Shown here: positions 8,137 to 16,552 of the stretch, one piece after another
Layout of the letters: the number at the start of each line of letters is the position of its first letter
How positions within the stretch are numbered: position 1 is the stretch's first letter
Assembly (NCBI GenBank): GCA_947259115.1
Contig: CAMYKS010000020.1
Coordinates: forward strand, 1 to 64,000
Origin: an uncultured Desulfobulbaceae bacterium
GTDB lineage: Bacteria; Desulfobacterota; Desulfobulbia; Desulfobulbales; BM004
Length of the DNA stretch: 64,000 bases
Direction of reading: 5' to 3'
Notes under the pieces: generated by a model
What the model was told of the DNA's origin: nothing
What the model saw: only the letters and a program-made list of their open reading frames with translations
Database searches by the model: none
Position numbers and translations under genes: made by a program

Positions 8137-11100
8137 CTATTTAACCTTAAAAAATATCGCATACAGCACCGGTACGAAGATCAGGGTAAGAACGGTTGCA
8201 AAGCCAAGCCCGAACATGATGGTCACTGCCATGGACACGAAAAAAGCGTCCTTAAGCAGTGGGATCATGCCGAGGATGGTGGTGGCTGCGGCCATGGATA
8301 CAGGGATCAGCCTGCTTACCCCTGAATCGGCGATGGCCTGCACACCCGGTTTGCCGCTGGCCATTTCAATATCGATCTGGTCGATCAGCACAATGGCATT
8401 CTTGATCAGCATGCCGGCCAGGCTCATGAGTCCCAGGAGCGCCATGAATCCGAACGGCTGGTTAAAGGCCAGCAGACCGACGGTGACGCCGATCAAGGCC
8501 AGCGGAACGGTGAGCCAGATGACTAATGTCTTTTTAACGGAGTTGAAAAGCATCAGGACAATGAGCACCATGAGCCCGAAAAAAATAGGGATGGTTTTGC
8601 CCAGGGATGCTTTGGAGCGGGCCGAATCCTCGACCTCGCCGCCCCAGGCAATGTAGTAGCCCGGTTTGCCCTTCAGCAGTATCTGGTCGTTTTCTTTGAC
8701 AGGAATAGTGGCAGCCGTCCATTCTTCAGGCTGCACATCGTGGCCGATCTTCTGGGCCACATCTGCGCCAAGCGCCTGCTCTATCTTCGGCTTGACGCGG
8801 GTCAGCATTTCGCTGGGCAGGCCGGTTTTTACGTCGGCATGTAATTTGAGCATGGTGGTCCGGTCGCGCCGCCAGATGTGAGCATTCTCGAATTCGGTTT
8901 CAAAACCGTTGACCACCTGGCCGATGGAAATCATCTGCTGGGCCGCCGGACTCCATACCTGGATGGAGTCCAGGCTGTCAAAGTTATTTCGTTCCGCTGC
9001 CGGCGCCCTGGCAATAATGGGCAGCAGTTCATCTCCTTCCCGGTAGACGCCGGCCGGCGTACCTTCCACCGCCGACTGGATAGCCTGAGCCAGGTCCGGG
9101 CGGGTAATGCCGGCCTCCCGGGCCTGGTTTTCAGACATCTGCGGGCGCAGCACCTTGACCTTGTTGCGCCATTCGTTGCGCACGCCCTTGGCTACCGGAT
9201 CAGCTTGGATGATCTCCTCTGCTTTGGCCGCCAGCCGCCGCACCTCATCATGGTCCGGCCCGCTGATCCTGAGCTGGATCTTGCCACCGCTGCTCGGGCC
9301 GAGAATAAAGGGCCTGGTGTTCACAGTGGCCATTGGGAACATCTCTTCCATATCATAGAGCACCTCATTCAACAGCAGCGGGATTTTCTTGTAGTCATTA
9401 ACCGACACCAGCATCTGTGCATAACTTGCGTAGGGAGATTCCGGCGTATAGGTCAGCAGGAATCGGATCTGGCTGCCGCCGATAAGGGTTGCCACATGGC
9501 TGATATCTTCACTTTCCAGCAGGGCGGTCTCAGCCTTTTCCAGCTGCCTGGCAGTGGAGTCTATATCGGTCCCTTCCGGAAACCAGAAATTGAGCATGAA
9601 CTGAGCCCGGGTGGAGTCCGGGAAGAAGCTCTGCTTGACCGAGCCAAAGCCTACCAGGGACCCGATGAACATGGCGAGAACCGCCACCACCGTAATCCAG
9701 CGCATTTTTATGCACAGGGTAAGGAAGGAGCGGTACACCCGGTAAATTTTACCTCCATAGGGGTCTTTCTGGGGTGCATCATCTTGAGCCGGTTTTTTCT
9801 GCTTGAGAAAGGCCTTGCATAAAAGCGGGGTGCTGGTAACTGCTGTCACCCAGCTCAAGGTCAGGGAGATCAGGATCACGGAAAACAGGGTGCGGCAGTA
9901 TTCACCGGTGGAATCCTGAGAAGTGCCGATGGAGGCAAAGGCGGTCACCGCCACAACGGTGGCGCCCAGTAATGGTACAGCGGTCTGGCCAACGATCTCC
10001 TTGGCAGCGGTAAGCGCATCAATACCCTGCTCCATCTTGACCCGCATGCCGTCTACCACCACAATGGCATTATCAACCAGCATACCCAGGGCAATAACCA
10101 GGGCGCCCAGGGATATCCTTTCCAGGGTGACGTCCCACATGTCCATGAATATAAAGGTGCCCATGATGGTAATAAACAGGACGGCACCAATGATCAGGCC
10201 GCTGCGTAAACCCATAAAAAGAAGCAGTACTACAACGACAATGGCGACAGCCTCACCGAGGTTGATCAGGAAGCCGTTAATGGCGGTTATAACAGCATCG
10301 GTCTGCATGGAGATGACCTGCATTTCCATGCCGAGCGGGATCTGGTTTTGCAGTTCTTTGAATTTTTTCTTGAGTGATTCACCCATGGTGATGACGTTGC
10401 CGCCCTGTACCGTTGAGATGGCCAGGCCAAGCGCCGGCTCCTTGTCAAACCGTAGGTACGTCCTGGCCGGTTCCTGGTAGCCGCGTGCTATGTCGGCCAC
10501 GTCGCGCAGGTAGATGAGACTGCCGGAGCTATTGTCGCGGCTGCTGATCAGCAAATCGCCGAATTGCTGCTCCGACTTGAATTCACCGGTCGGATTGACG
10601 GCAATGTATTCCGTGCCAAGGGTAATGCTGCCGGACGACACGGGCAGGTTTTTGGCGGCCAGGGAATTGTAGATGTCCTGCTGTGAAATGCCCAGTTCCG
10701 CCATCTTTTCACGCCGCATCTCAATATTGACGACCTCGGGCTGGTTGCCGTAAAAGACGATCTTTTTAACATCCTTGGCCAACAGCAGCTCGCGCTGCAG
10801 GAACTTGGCATAGTCGTAGAGTTCCTTGTACGAATATCCTTTGCCGGTGATTGCCACGTAGATGCCGTACACATCACCGAAATCGTCGTTTACCATTGAT
10901 GGGCCGGCGCCCGGCGGCAGCTGGCTCTGGGCGTCATTTACCTTGCGGCGCAGTTCGTCCCACACCTGGGGCAACAAATACTTGTCGTACTTATCCTTGA
11001 TGGTTACCTTGACCTGGGACATTCCCCTGGAAGAGCGGGATTCGACAAATTTGAGCTGGCCGAGCTGCTGGGCCGCCTTTTCAATGACATTGGTCACCTC

Positions 11101-11283
11101 CTCTTCCACCTCGGCTGCTGATGCTCCGGGATAAGGAGTCATTATCGCCGCCTCCTTGATGGTGAACTCGGGGTCCTCCAGCCAGCTCAGGCTGAAAAAG
11201 GACTTGGCCCCGACAATCACCATGAGGATGGTCAGTACCCAGGTGATGGTGCTCTTCTTGATGCTGAGCTCAGCGATATTCAT
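8137..11283 (-). CDS. RND efflux pump inner-membrane subunit (AcrB/HAE family)
   Basis: 1048 aa, the usual length for a resistance-nodulation-division pump. It starts with MNIAELSIKKSTITWVLT (first transmembrane helix), followed by a porter region with PYPGASAAEVEEEVT. It has two sets of six helices, and TM4 carries LGMLVDNAIVVVDGM: one proton-relay aspartate plus Asn, in place of the DD pair of AcrB, as in several RND subfamilies. It exports small molecules by proton antiport together with the adaptor directly upstream and a TolC-type channel. Start and adaptor stop overlap by 4 bp, indicating translational coupling. Substrates cannot be read from the sequence. Confidence 0.96.
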   Translation of the reverse strand: MNIAELSIKKSTITWVLTILMVIVGAKSFFSLSWLEDPEFTIKEAAIMTPYPGASAAEVEEEVTNVIEKAAQQLGQLKFVESRSSRGMSQVKVTIKDKYDKYLLPQVWDELRRKVNDAQSQLPPGAGPSMVNDDFGDVYGIYVAITGKGYSYKELYDYAKFLQRELLLAKDVKKIVFYGNQPEVVNIEMRREKMAELGISQQDIYNSLAAKNLPVSSGSITLGTEYIAVNPTGEFKSEQQFGDLLISSRDNSSGSLIYLRDVADIARGYQEPARTYLRFDKEPALGLAISTVQGGNVITMGESLKKKFKELQNQIPLGMEMQVISMQTDAVITAINGFLINLGEAVAIVVVVLLLFMGLRSGLIIGAVLFITIMGTFIFMDMWDVTLERISLGALVIALGMLVDNAIVVVDGMRVKMEQGIDALTAAKEIVGQTAVPLLGATVVAVTAFASIGTSQDSTGEYCRTLFSVILISLTLSWVTAVTSTPLLCKAFLKQKKPAQDDAPQKDPYGGKIYRVYRSFLTLCIKMRWITVVAVLAMFIGSLVGFGSVKQSFFPDSTRAQFMLNFWFPEGTDIDSTARQLEKAETALLESEDISHVATLIGGSQIRFLLTYTPESPYASYAQMLVSVNDYKKIPLLLNEVLYDMEEMFPMATVNTRPFILGPSSGGKIQLRISGPDHDEVRRLAAKAEEIIQADPVAKGVRNEWRNKVKVLRPQMSENQAREAGITRPDLAQAIQSAVEGTPAGVYREGDELLPIIARAPAAERNNFDSLDSIQVWSPAAQQMISIGQVVNGFETEFENAHIWRRDRTTMLKLHADVKTGLPSEMLTRVKPKIEQALGADVAQKIGHDVQPEEWTAATIPVKENDQILLKGKPGYYIAWGGEVEDSARSKASLGKTIPIFFGLMVLIVLMLFNSVKKTLVIWLTVPLALIGVTVGLLAFNQPFGFMALLGLMSLAGMLIKNAIVLIDQIDIEMASGKPGVQAIADSGVSRLIPVSMAAATTILGMIPLLKDAFFVSMAVTIMFGLGFATVLTLIFVPVLYAIFFKVK

Positions 11284-12416
11284 TTGCTGGATCCTCCCGC
11301 TTCGCCCAGCGGCCTGACCTTCATGCCTTCCTGCAGCATGTTCACCGCCGTTACGGCAATCTGCTCACCTACCTCAAGGCCGGCAATAATCTCAATGGCA
11401 GCAGAGCCGCTCAGTTCGCCGGTTCTTACCTTGCGTTGTGTAACAGCCATATTGTCAGGCTGGTATACCCAGACACTGGGATCATTGTCATAGTCAGGCA
11501 GAACTGCAATGGCTGGAATTGTTATCTTGCCTGGATTGCTGTCATCAGTATATTTATTGGCAATTACCGTGGCGGTCATGCCGGGCAGGATATTGATTCC
11601 AGTTGGCTGATCCATGAGCAGGGTAACCTGGTAGGTCTGGGTTTGAGGATCAGCTTCAGTGGAATATTCTTTTAGCGACAGGGGGAACTGCTGCCCCGGT
11701 GCCGTTGCAAAAGTTGCATGGGCCACGGTTTCATTCAAACGTTTTTCTTTTTCTACCCGTGATATCATATTTTCCGGGACATTGACCAGGATTTCGACCT
11801 GGGAAATGTCCTGCAGGCTGACAATCGGTTCCTTGGCCTGGACATCCTGGAAATTCTCCACATACTTTTTGGCAACAACCCCGGCAAAGGATGCCCGCAG
11901 ATAGGTATCGTCCAGGGTGTCCTTTGCCTCCTTGAGATACGCCTTGGACATGTCATGCTGGCTCTTATACTTGTCAAAATCCGCCTTGGACACCTGGTTC
12001 TTGGCATATAAATCCTTGTAGCGCAGAAACTGCTGCTCGGCTTCCAGGGCCTTGGCTTTGGCCTTGTCGATTTCCGTTTCAAAATCACGCGGCCGTATGC
12101 GGGCCAGCACCTGTCCTTTCTTGACCCGTTGTCCTTCTTCAACCGGCAGGCTAATAAGCGGACCGGCAACCTGAAAGGCTAGGTCAACCCGTTGGTCGGC
12201 CCTGACCTTGCCGGGGAATTCACGCTGTATCTCTTCACCACCGGCCATTGACACAGTCATGATCTTGACCGGCCTGACAACTTCCTTTTTAACCACCTCT
12301 TCCTTTTTCTTGTTGCAGCCGCTGATCGAAAATGCCAGCGAAAAAACCATAAAAACTGCTGAAGCTGAAAGGATAAAAGAGAAAAGGGGAGAGCTTGATC
12401 TTGAGAAAAGTTTCAT
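11280..12416 (-). CDS. RND efflux periplasmic adaptor lipoprotein (membrane fusion protein)
   Basis: 378 aa. The signal sequence ends in the lipobox SISGC (Cys about residue 34), followed by a lysine-rich stretch. Then come the biotinyl-lipoyl half-motifs (DQRVDLAFQVAGPLISLPVEEGQRVKKGQ), an alpha-hairpin rich in Lys/Glu/Ala/Gln, the second lipoyl half (LRASFAGVVAKKYVENFQDV) and beta-barrel domains. It bridges the RND pump and the TolC-type channel across the periplasm. First gene of the efflux operon; the ATG follows GAGG at good spacing. No adjacent regulator gene is present. Confidence 0.95.
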   Translation of the reverse strand: MKLFSRSSSPLFSFILSASAVFMVFSLAFSISGCNKKKEEVVKKEVVRPVKIMTVSMAGGEEIQREFPGKVRADQRVDLAFQVAGPLISLPVEEGQRVKKGQVLARIRPRDFETEIDKAKAKALEAEQQFLRYKDLYAKNQVSKADFDKYKSQHDMSKAYLKEAKDTLDDTYLRASFAGVVAKKYVENFQDVQAKEPIVSLQDISQVEILVNVPENMISRVEKEKRLNETVAHATFATAPGQQFPLSLKEYSTEADPQTQTYQVTLLMDQPTGINILPGMTATVIANKYTDDSNPGKITIPAIAVLPDYDNDPSVWVYQPDNMAVTQRKVRTGELSGSAAIEIIAGLEVGEQIAVTAVNMLQEGMKVRPLGEAGGSSK

Positions 12417-12876
12417 TGCATGCCTCGTTTATGTTTAATGATTCGAAACTAAAAAAACTATCTCAGCTATGTAAGATGTATATTTACCCAAAGACGATTC
12501 AATAATTGTTATCATAAATGGTTTTTAAAATCCACATATTGCGTATCCGATTTTTTTTATGAATAATTCCTGTCGATAAAAATTTGTTAAATAATTTTAG
12601 ATAATAATCCCTGCATATAAAAAACCCGTTGCTGAAAAGAAAAGAGATGTTACATTTTTTTGTATTCGATATACAGGAAGGACAGAACCCAAAATTACGA
12701 AAACCAACAGTTAAACAAATCTCGCTCTTATTTATGGATCCAGTCTGGATAACCAGCAACGATTACTGCAGAAAAACATGATAGACAGAACCATTTCCTG
12801 ATGCATATAAGGCAGCGGGTTTCTGGAGCGGTATAGTATTTTCTAAACCTGGAAGATAGCACGGGAGAACGAACCT
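12417..12876. other. divergent intergenic region between efflux operon and zwf
   Basis: 460 bases, AT-rich, between two divergent genes, so it should hold both promoters. A TATAGT hexamer at 12832-12837 could be a -10 box for zwf, but no good -35 box lies 16-18 nt before it. A minus-strand open frame of 86 codons (12499-12759) has no ribosome binding site or recognisable features and is not called. Confidence 0.4.
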
Positions 12877-14340
12877 ATGGCAGTTACATATGAAGCATGC
12901 GATTTTGCGATCTATGGAGTTCTCGGAGATTTGTCCAGGAGAAAACTGCTGCCTTCAATTTATCAACTGGATAAGGCCGGCCTGCTTCATCCCGATACCA
13001 GGGTGATCGGTGTTGCCCGCCATGACTTGAGCCAGGAGGCTTTCGCCGATATAGTAAAAGAAAGTCTTGAAACATTTGTCAAGGAAGCGCTGGACCCCGA
13101 CGTTGTCAAAAGGCTTCTGGGACGCATAGCCTATGTTCTGGTCAATCTTGATAAGCCGGAGGATTATAAGAGGTTAGTGGAAAATACTGATGGGGGGAAA
13201 CGTGTCCTGGTGAACTACTTCTCAGTGGCGCCTTACCTCTTTGATGATATCTGCAAAGGGCTTGACTCTGCCGGTCTCATCACCGCTGAAGCCAGGGTCA
13301 TCCTGGAGAAACCCATCGGCAGGAATCTGGAATCATCCAGGGAAATTAATGACAGCGTGGCCAGGGTTTTCAAGGAAAGCCAGGTGTACCGCATAGATCA
13401 TTACCTTGGCAAAGAGACTGTCATGAACCTGCTGGCACTGCGATTTGCCAATTCAATTTTTACGACGAACTGGGACCATAATACCATTGATCATGTCCAG
13501 ATCACAGTCGCTGAAGATGTGGGTATTGAGCGGCGTTGGGGTTATTTTGACGGGTCGGGACAGCTCCGGGATATGGTGCAGAATCACCTGATGCAGATTT
13601 TGACCCTGGTAGCCATGGAGCCTCCGGTCAATATGCTTGGCGACAGTATCCGTAATGAAAAACTCAAAGTCCTCAAGGCACTTCGACCTATAACCAGTGA
13701 CAATGTGGATGATGTTGCAGTCAGAGGACAATATGCTGCCGGCTTCATAAAAGGAAATTCCGTCCCCGGCTATCATGGGGAAGAGGGAGGCAATCCAAAG
13801 TCTGCAACAGAGACATTCGTGGCACTGCGGGTGGATATTGATAACTGGCGCTGGGCAGGAGTTCCTTTTTATCTCCGCACAGGAAAGAGAATGGCAACCA
13901 AGCGCTCCGAGATTGTTATAAATTTCAAGCGGCTGCCCCACAATATTTTTAAAGAGAGCTATAGGAATCTGCCGCAGAACAAACTCATTATCAAGCTGCA
14001 GCCCGATGAAGGGGTGGAGATAGAGATGCTGAACAAAGTTCCCGGCATCGGTGTGGGAATTGAACTGCAGCGAACTTTGCTTGATTTGAGTTTTTCCGAG
14101 GCCTTTAAGCAGGATCGCATCCCTAACGCGTATGAACGCCTTATCCTTGAAACCACCACGGGGAATCAGAGCTTGTTTATTCGTCGGGATGAGGTTGAGC
14201 AGGCATGGACATGGATTGATTCCATTCAGAATGCCTGGGCCAAAAGCAACGAGGAACCAAAATCCTATGCAGCCGGGACCTGGGGGCCGGTGGCTTCTGT
14301 GGCTCTTCTTGCCAGAGACGGACGGGAGTGGGAGGAATAA
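12877..14340 (+). CDS. zwf: glucose-6-phosphate 1-dehydrogenase
   Basis: 487 aa. Oxidises glucose 6-phosphate to 6-phosphogluconolactone with NAD(P)+, entering the pentose phosphate or Entner-Doudoroff route in the cytoplasm. The coenzyme-binding start reads FAIYGVLGDLSRRKLLPSIY (the usual GxxGDLxxRKL). The active-site signature RIDHYLGKE is at 172-180, and VILEKPIGRN precedes it. Length matches the family. It is followed by pgl 380 bp downstream on the same strand, the standard functional pair. ATG preceded by GGGAGA. Confidence 0.98.
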   Translation: MAVTYEACDFAIYGVLGDLSRRKLLPSIYQLDKAGLLHPDTRVIGVARHDLSQEAFADIVKESLETFVKEALDPDVVKRLLGRIAYVLVNLDKPEDYKRLVENTDGGKRVLVNYFSVAPYLFDDICKGLDSAGLITAEARVILEKPIGRNLESSREINDSVARVFKESQVYRIDHYLGKETVMNLLALRFANSIFTTNWDHNTIDHVQITVAEDVGIERRWGYFDGSGQLRDMVQNHLMQILTLVAMEPPVNMLGDSIRNEKLKVLKALRPITSDNVDDVAVRGQYAAGFIKGNSVPGYHGEEGGNPKSATETFVALRVDIDNWRWAGVPFYLRTGKRMATKRSEIVINFKRLPHNIFKESYRNLPQNKLIIKLQPDEGVEIEMLNKVPGIGVGIELQRTLLDLSFSEAFKQDRIPNAYERLILETTTGNQSLFIRRDEVEQAWTWIDSIQNAWAKSNEEPKSYAAGTWGPVASVALLARDGREWEE

Positions 14341-14718
14341 AAAAAACATTGAATCTCCTCCCGCAGAGCTGGATGCATAAGAAAATGAGCGAAGACTTCG
14401 AGCCCCCTAAAATGGGGTGAACTACTTCCTGGTTTGAATATCGAACAAGAAATTTTGAATGATGAAATTACACAACTGGAAAGACTATGTTAGTTCATGG
14501 GTTATCTTCTCTAAGGTTCGAGTAACTTTTGGTGAAAAGAAGAAAATGCAGTTGCTGAACTTTTTAACTCCTTCGACATTCTGCGGTTTCTTGTTCGATA
14601 TTCTGCGATTTGTTTGTTTAATTATCCCGTTCAATTTCTCGCAGCATCGGTTGAACTTATCAAGGTCCACCACTTGGTGGGTTTCGCGACAACCAAGTAT
14701 CCGAATCAGGAATATTGC
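14341..14718. other. intergenic region with 16-bp perfect inverted repeat
   Basis: AATATCGAACAAGAAA (14437-14452) and its exact reverse complement (14587-14602) bracket 134 bases between zwf and pgl. Short open frames on either strand inside it show no protein-like features. A CCCCTAAAATGGGG mini-palindrome lies at about 14403-14416. The inverted repeat could be a transposon footprint or a large RNA stem. Confidence 0.5.
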
Positions 14719-15423
14719 ATGAAGAATTGCACTTTTTTAGAGTTCAGCAGCCAAACAGCTTTGGTCAAAGAGATTACGGAGCGCATAGCAAATTCACTTA
14801 GCGCTGCGATCAGTAAGCGGGGATGCGCGAGCCTCGCTGTTTCAGGCGGCACGACCCCGATGCCGATGTTTGAGGCCTTGTCACGTGTTGACCTGGACTG
14901 GGATAAGGTTGTTGTCTCACTGGTCGATGAACGGTGGGTTGATGTGTCTGACAAGGACTCCAATGAAAACCTGGTACGAAGGCATCTCCTGAAAAACAGG
15001 GCGGCTGCGGCCCGTTTCATAGGCATGAAAACAGCAGCCGTGACTGCTTCTGCAGGTGAAAAAGAGTGTGCCGAGCGCCTCAAACAACACATGCCAATGC
15101 CTTATGATGTCATGGTACTGGGGATGGGAGGTGACGGCCATACGGCATCACTTTTTCCTGGTGCGGAAAAACTCCCGGCAGCAGTGGATATGGCTTCCGG
15201 CCGTATATGCATGGCAATCGCACCTGCAACAGCTTCCCATGAGCGCATGACATTGACTTTGCCGGCAATCCTGAACGCCGGGGAAATTATTGTCCATATC
15301 AGCGGCGCAGAAAAACGAAATGTCTATGAACATGCCATTTCCGAAGGACCTGTGGCAGAGATGCCGATCAGGTATGTTTTGCACCAGGAAAAGGTCCCGG
15401 TGACGGTTTACTGGGCTCCGTAA
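14719..15423 (+). CDS. pgl: 6-phosphogluconolactonase
   Basis: 234 aa. Hydrolyses 6-phosphogluconolactone to 6-phosphogluconate, the step after Zwf. Family marks: LAVSGGTTPMPMFEAL near residue 40 (sugar-phosphate binding), VVSLVDERWVDVSDKDSN (the DERxVxxxxxxSN signature), and VLGMGGDGHTASLFPG. I placed the start at the ATG at 14719, which gives the normal family N-terminus; an in-frame start 105 bases upstream would add an unrelated leader. Typical length for the DevB-type enzyme. Confidence 0.96.
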   Translation: MKNCTFLEFSSQTALVKEITERIANSLSAAISKRGCASLAVSGGTTPMPMFEALSRVDLDWDKVVVSLVDERWVDVSDKDSNENLVRRHLLKNRAAAARFIGMKTAAVTASAGEKECAERLKQHMPMPYDVMVLGMGGDGHTASLFPGAEKLPAAVDMASGRICMAIAPATASHERMTLTLPAILNAGEIIVHISGAEKRNVYEHAISEGPVAEMPIRYVLHQEKVPVTVYWAP

Positions 15424-15599
15424 TTCACTGGCAGCCGGGGGGCATTAAAATGCTGAAAGCCATCGGAAGCACCTTGCCCCGGATTACGGAACTGGCCCGC
15501 CGGGCCGTATCAAATGCTCAACAGAAATAGCCATTGATGAATGATATTAAGTTATTGAATGCTCTTTACGGCATACCCGGCAGGCAAAAATTAGCTGAC

Positions 15600-15810
15600 A
15601 CCCCTAAAAGGGTAAAAAATAAAACAAAGAGGAGGTTTTTTCTGCTTTTTGCCATTTCACGCTGCCGAGCACCACAGAATCGACCGATAAAGGAGTTTGA
15701 CCTGTCTGAGCACCCCGCATTAATGGGGTGCGAGTTTTCAAACTCCCGGTCGTTTCGAGGAGTGCAGGGCAGTCCCATTTCATGGGACCAAGTGATTGGC
15801 TGCCCTTTTT
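15600..15810 (+). repeat. 210-bp structured repeat element, copy 1 (with covarying hairpin)
   Basis: Starts with the palindrome ACCCCTAAAAGGGT. A long stem follows: CGACCG (15681-15686) plus GGAGTTTGA (15692-15700) pair with TCAAACTCC (15738-15746) plus CGGTCG (15747-15752), enclosing CACCCC/GGGGTG (15711-15730). A last hairpin has GTCCCAT (15772-15778), loop TTC and ATGGGAC (15782-15788), enclosed by GGGCA/TGCCC and followed by TTTTT at 15806-15810. The second copy (35124-35333) is about 90 percent alike but carries a different, fully complementary 7-bp arm pair at this last hairpin. Confidence 0.85.
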
Positions 15811-15908
15811 GGTTCGTTTTTGGGCAAGCAAAAATGAACGTATAATAAATATAAGGTGAATTACTTAAAATCTTCTCAATTATGCTCTTACTTAACCACT
15901 TAACAAAG

Positions 15909-15939
15909 CTTAAACCATCAGCTAAGCTGATAGTTTAAG
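15909..15939. repeat. 31-nt near-perfect palindrome
   Basis: CTTAAACCATCAGCT and AGCTGATAGTTTAAG flank a single A, with one mismatch in 15 pairs. A degraded relative lies at 4369-4401. Could act as a bidirectional transcription stop or as a repeat of unknown role. Confidence 0.5.
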
Positions 15940-16096
15940 CGATTAATTAACTGGCACAGCGAGAAACTCCACCAGCCGAACCGGGGGCCGATTCCCCCGT
16001 CCTTTCCCTGACTGTGCGAAACGTGCGAGAAAGGTTCATGCCCAACCCATATAAAAATTTTGCATTCAGCAATAAGGCACACATAAGGAAAACATC

Positions 16097-16552
16097 ATGA
16101 GAATCCTGACCACACCCCAAATGGAGCGCTGCATCGGGTGCCATTCCTGTTCGTTTGCCTGTGCGCGGCTTGTGCATAAGCGTTTGTCCTGGGACACGGC
16201 CGGGATCCGCATCAGGTCATCGGGGGGCCTTTCAACCGGCTTCGAGGCACGTACCTGCCTGGCCTGCGATCCCGCGCCCTGTGCCAAGGTCTGTCCGACC
16301 AACGCCTATTCCCAGAGAAAGGGCGGCGGCGTAATGGTGCGCAGGAAGCTCTGCATCCGCTGCGGTGACTGTGCCAGGGCCTGCCCGGTGGACGCGATTT
16401 ACATCGACGCGGCAGGCGAGCCCTTTGTCTGTATCCACTGCGGTAGATGCGTACCCTACTGTCCCCATGACTGCCTGGAACTCATGAACTCTGCCGGGGG
16501 AGAGGCAGAGGCAGGAAAAGAAGCGGCCGATGGAGGGGAGGTGGCGTCATGA
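16097..16552 (+). CDS. 4Fe-4S polyferredoxin-like subunit partner of aldehyde oxidoreductase
   Basis: 151 aa with four cysteine clusters: CIGCHSCSFAC (near 15), CLACDPAPCAKVCP, CIRCGDCARACP and CIHCGRCVPYCP, enough for about four [4Fe-4S] centres. The stop overlaps the start of the oxidoreductase gene (ATGA), so the two are translationally coupled. Such small iron-sulfur subunits carry electrons between the tungsten enzyme and ferredoxin or other carriers in AorAB-type complexes. The C-terminal tail after residue 135 is low-complexity (EAEAGKEAADGGE). The ATG follows AAGGA. Confidence 0.92.
   Translation: MRILTTPQMERCIGCHSCSFACARLVHKRLSWDTAGIRIRSSGGLSTGFEARTCLACDPAPCAKVCPTNAYSQRKGGGVMVRRKLCIRCGDCARACPVDAIYIDAAGEPFVCIHCGRCVPYCPHDCLELMNSAGGEAEAGKEAADGGEVAS

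Larger units (their letters stand above)
15424..16096. other. intergenic region with large structured repeat
   Basis: Immediately after pgl, 26 codons starting at 15450 (MLKAIGSTLPRITELARR...) read like a protein tail and may be a relic of a gene. The structured 211-bp repeat (15600-15810) follows, then a GTTCGTTTTTG...CAAAAATGAAC palindrome to 15840, and a 31-nt near-perfect palindrome at 15909-15939. No complete gene is seen. Confidence 0.5.

Noticed and set aside
8878-9822. 314-codon plus-strand open frame inside the RND pump gene
   Set aside because: Antisense to the conserved pump; composition follows third-position bias of the real gene.
12499-12759. 86-codon minus-strand open frame between the efflux operon and zwf
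   Set aside because: AT-rich spacer, no ribosome binding site, no signal peptide or motif, and it would occupy the divergent promoter region.
13453-14349. 298-codon minus-strand open frame across zwf
   Set aside because: Entirely antisense to a well-conserved zwf gene; the protein sequence has no recognisable motif and no ribosome binding site was seen.
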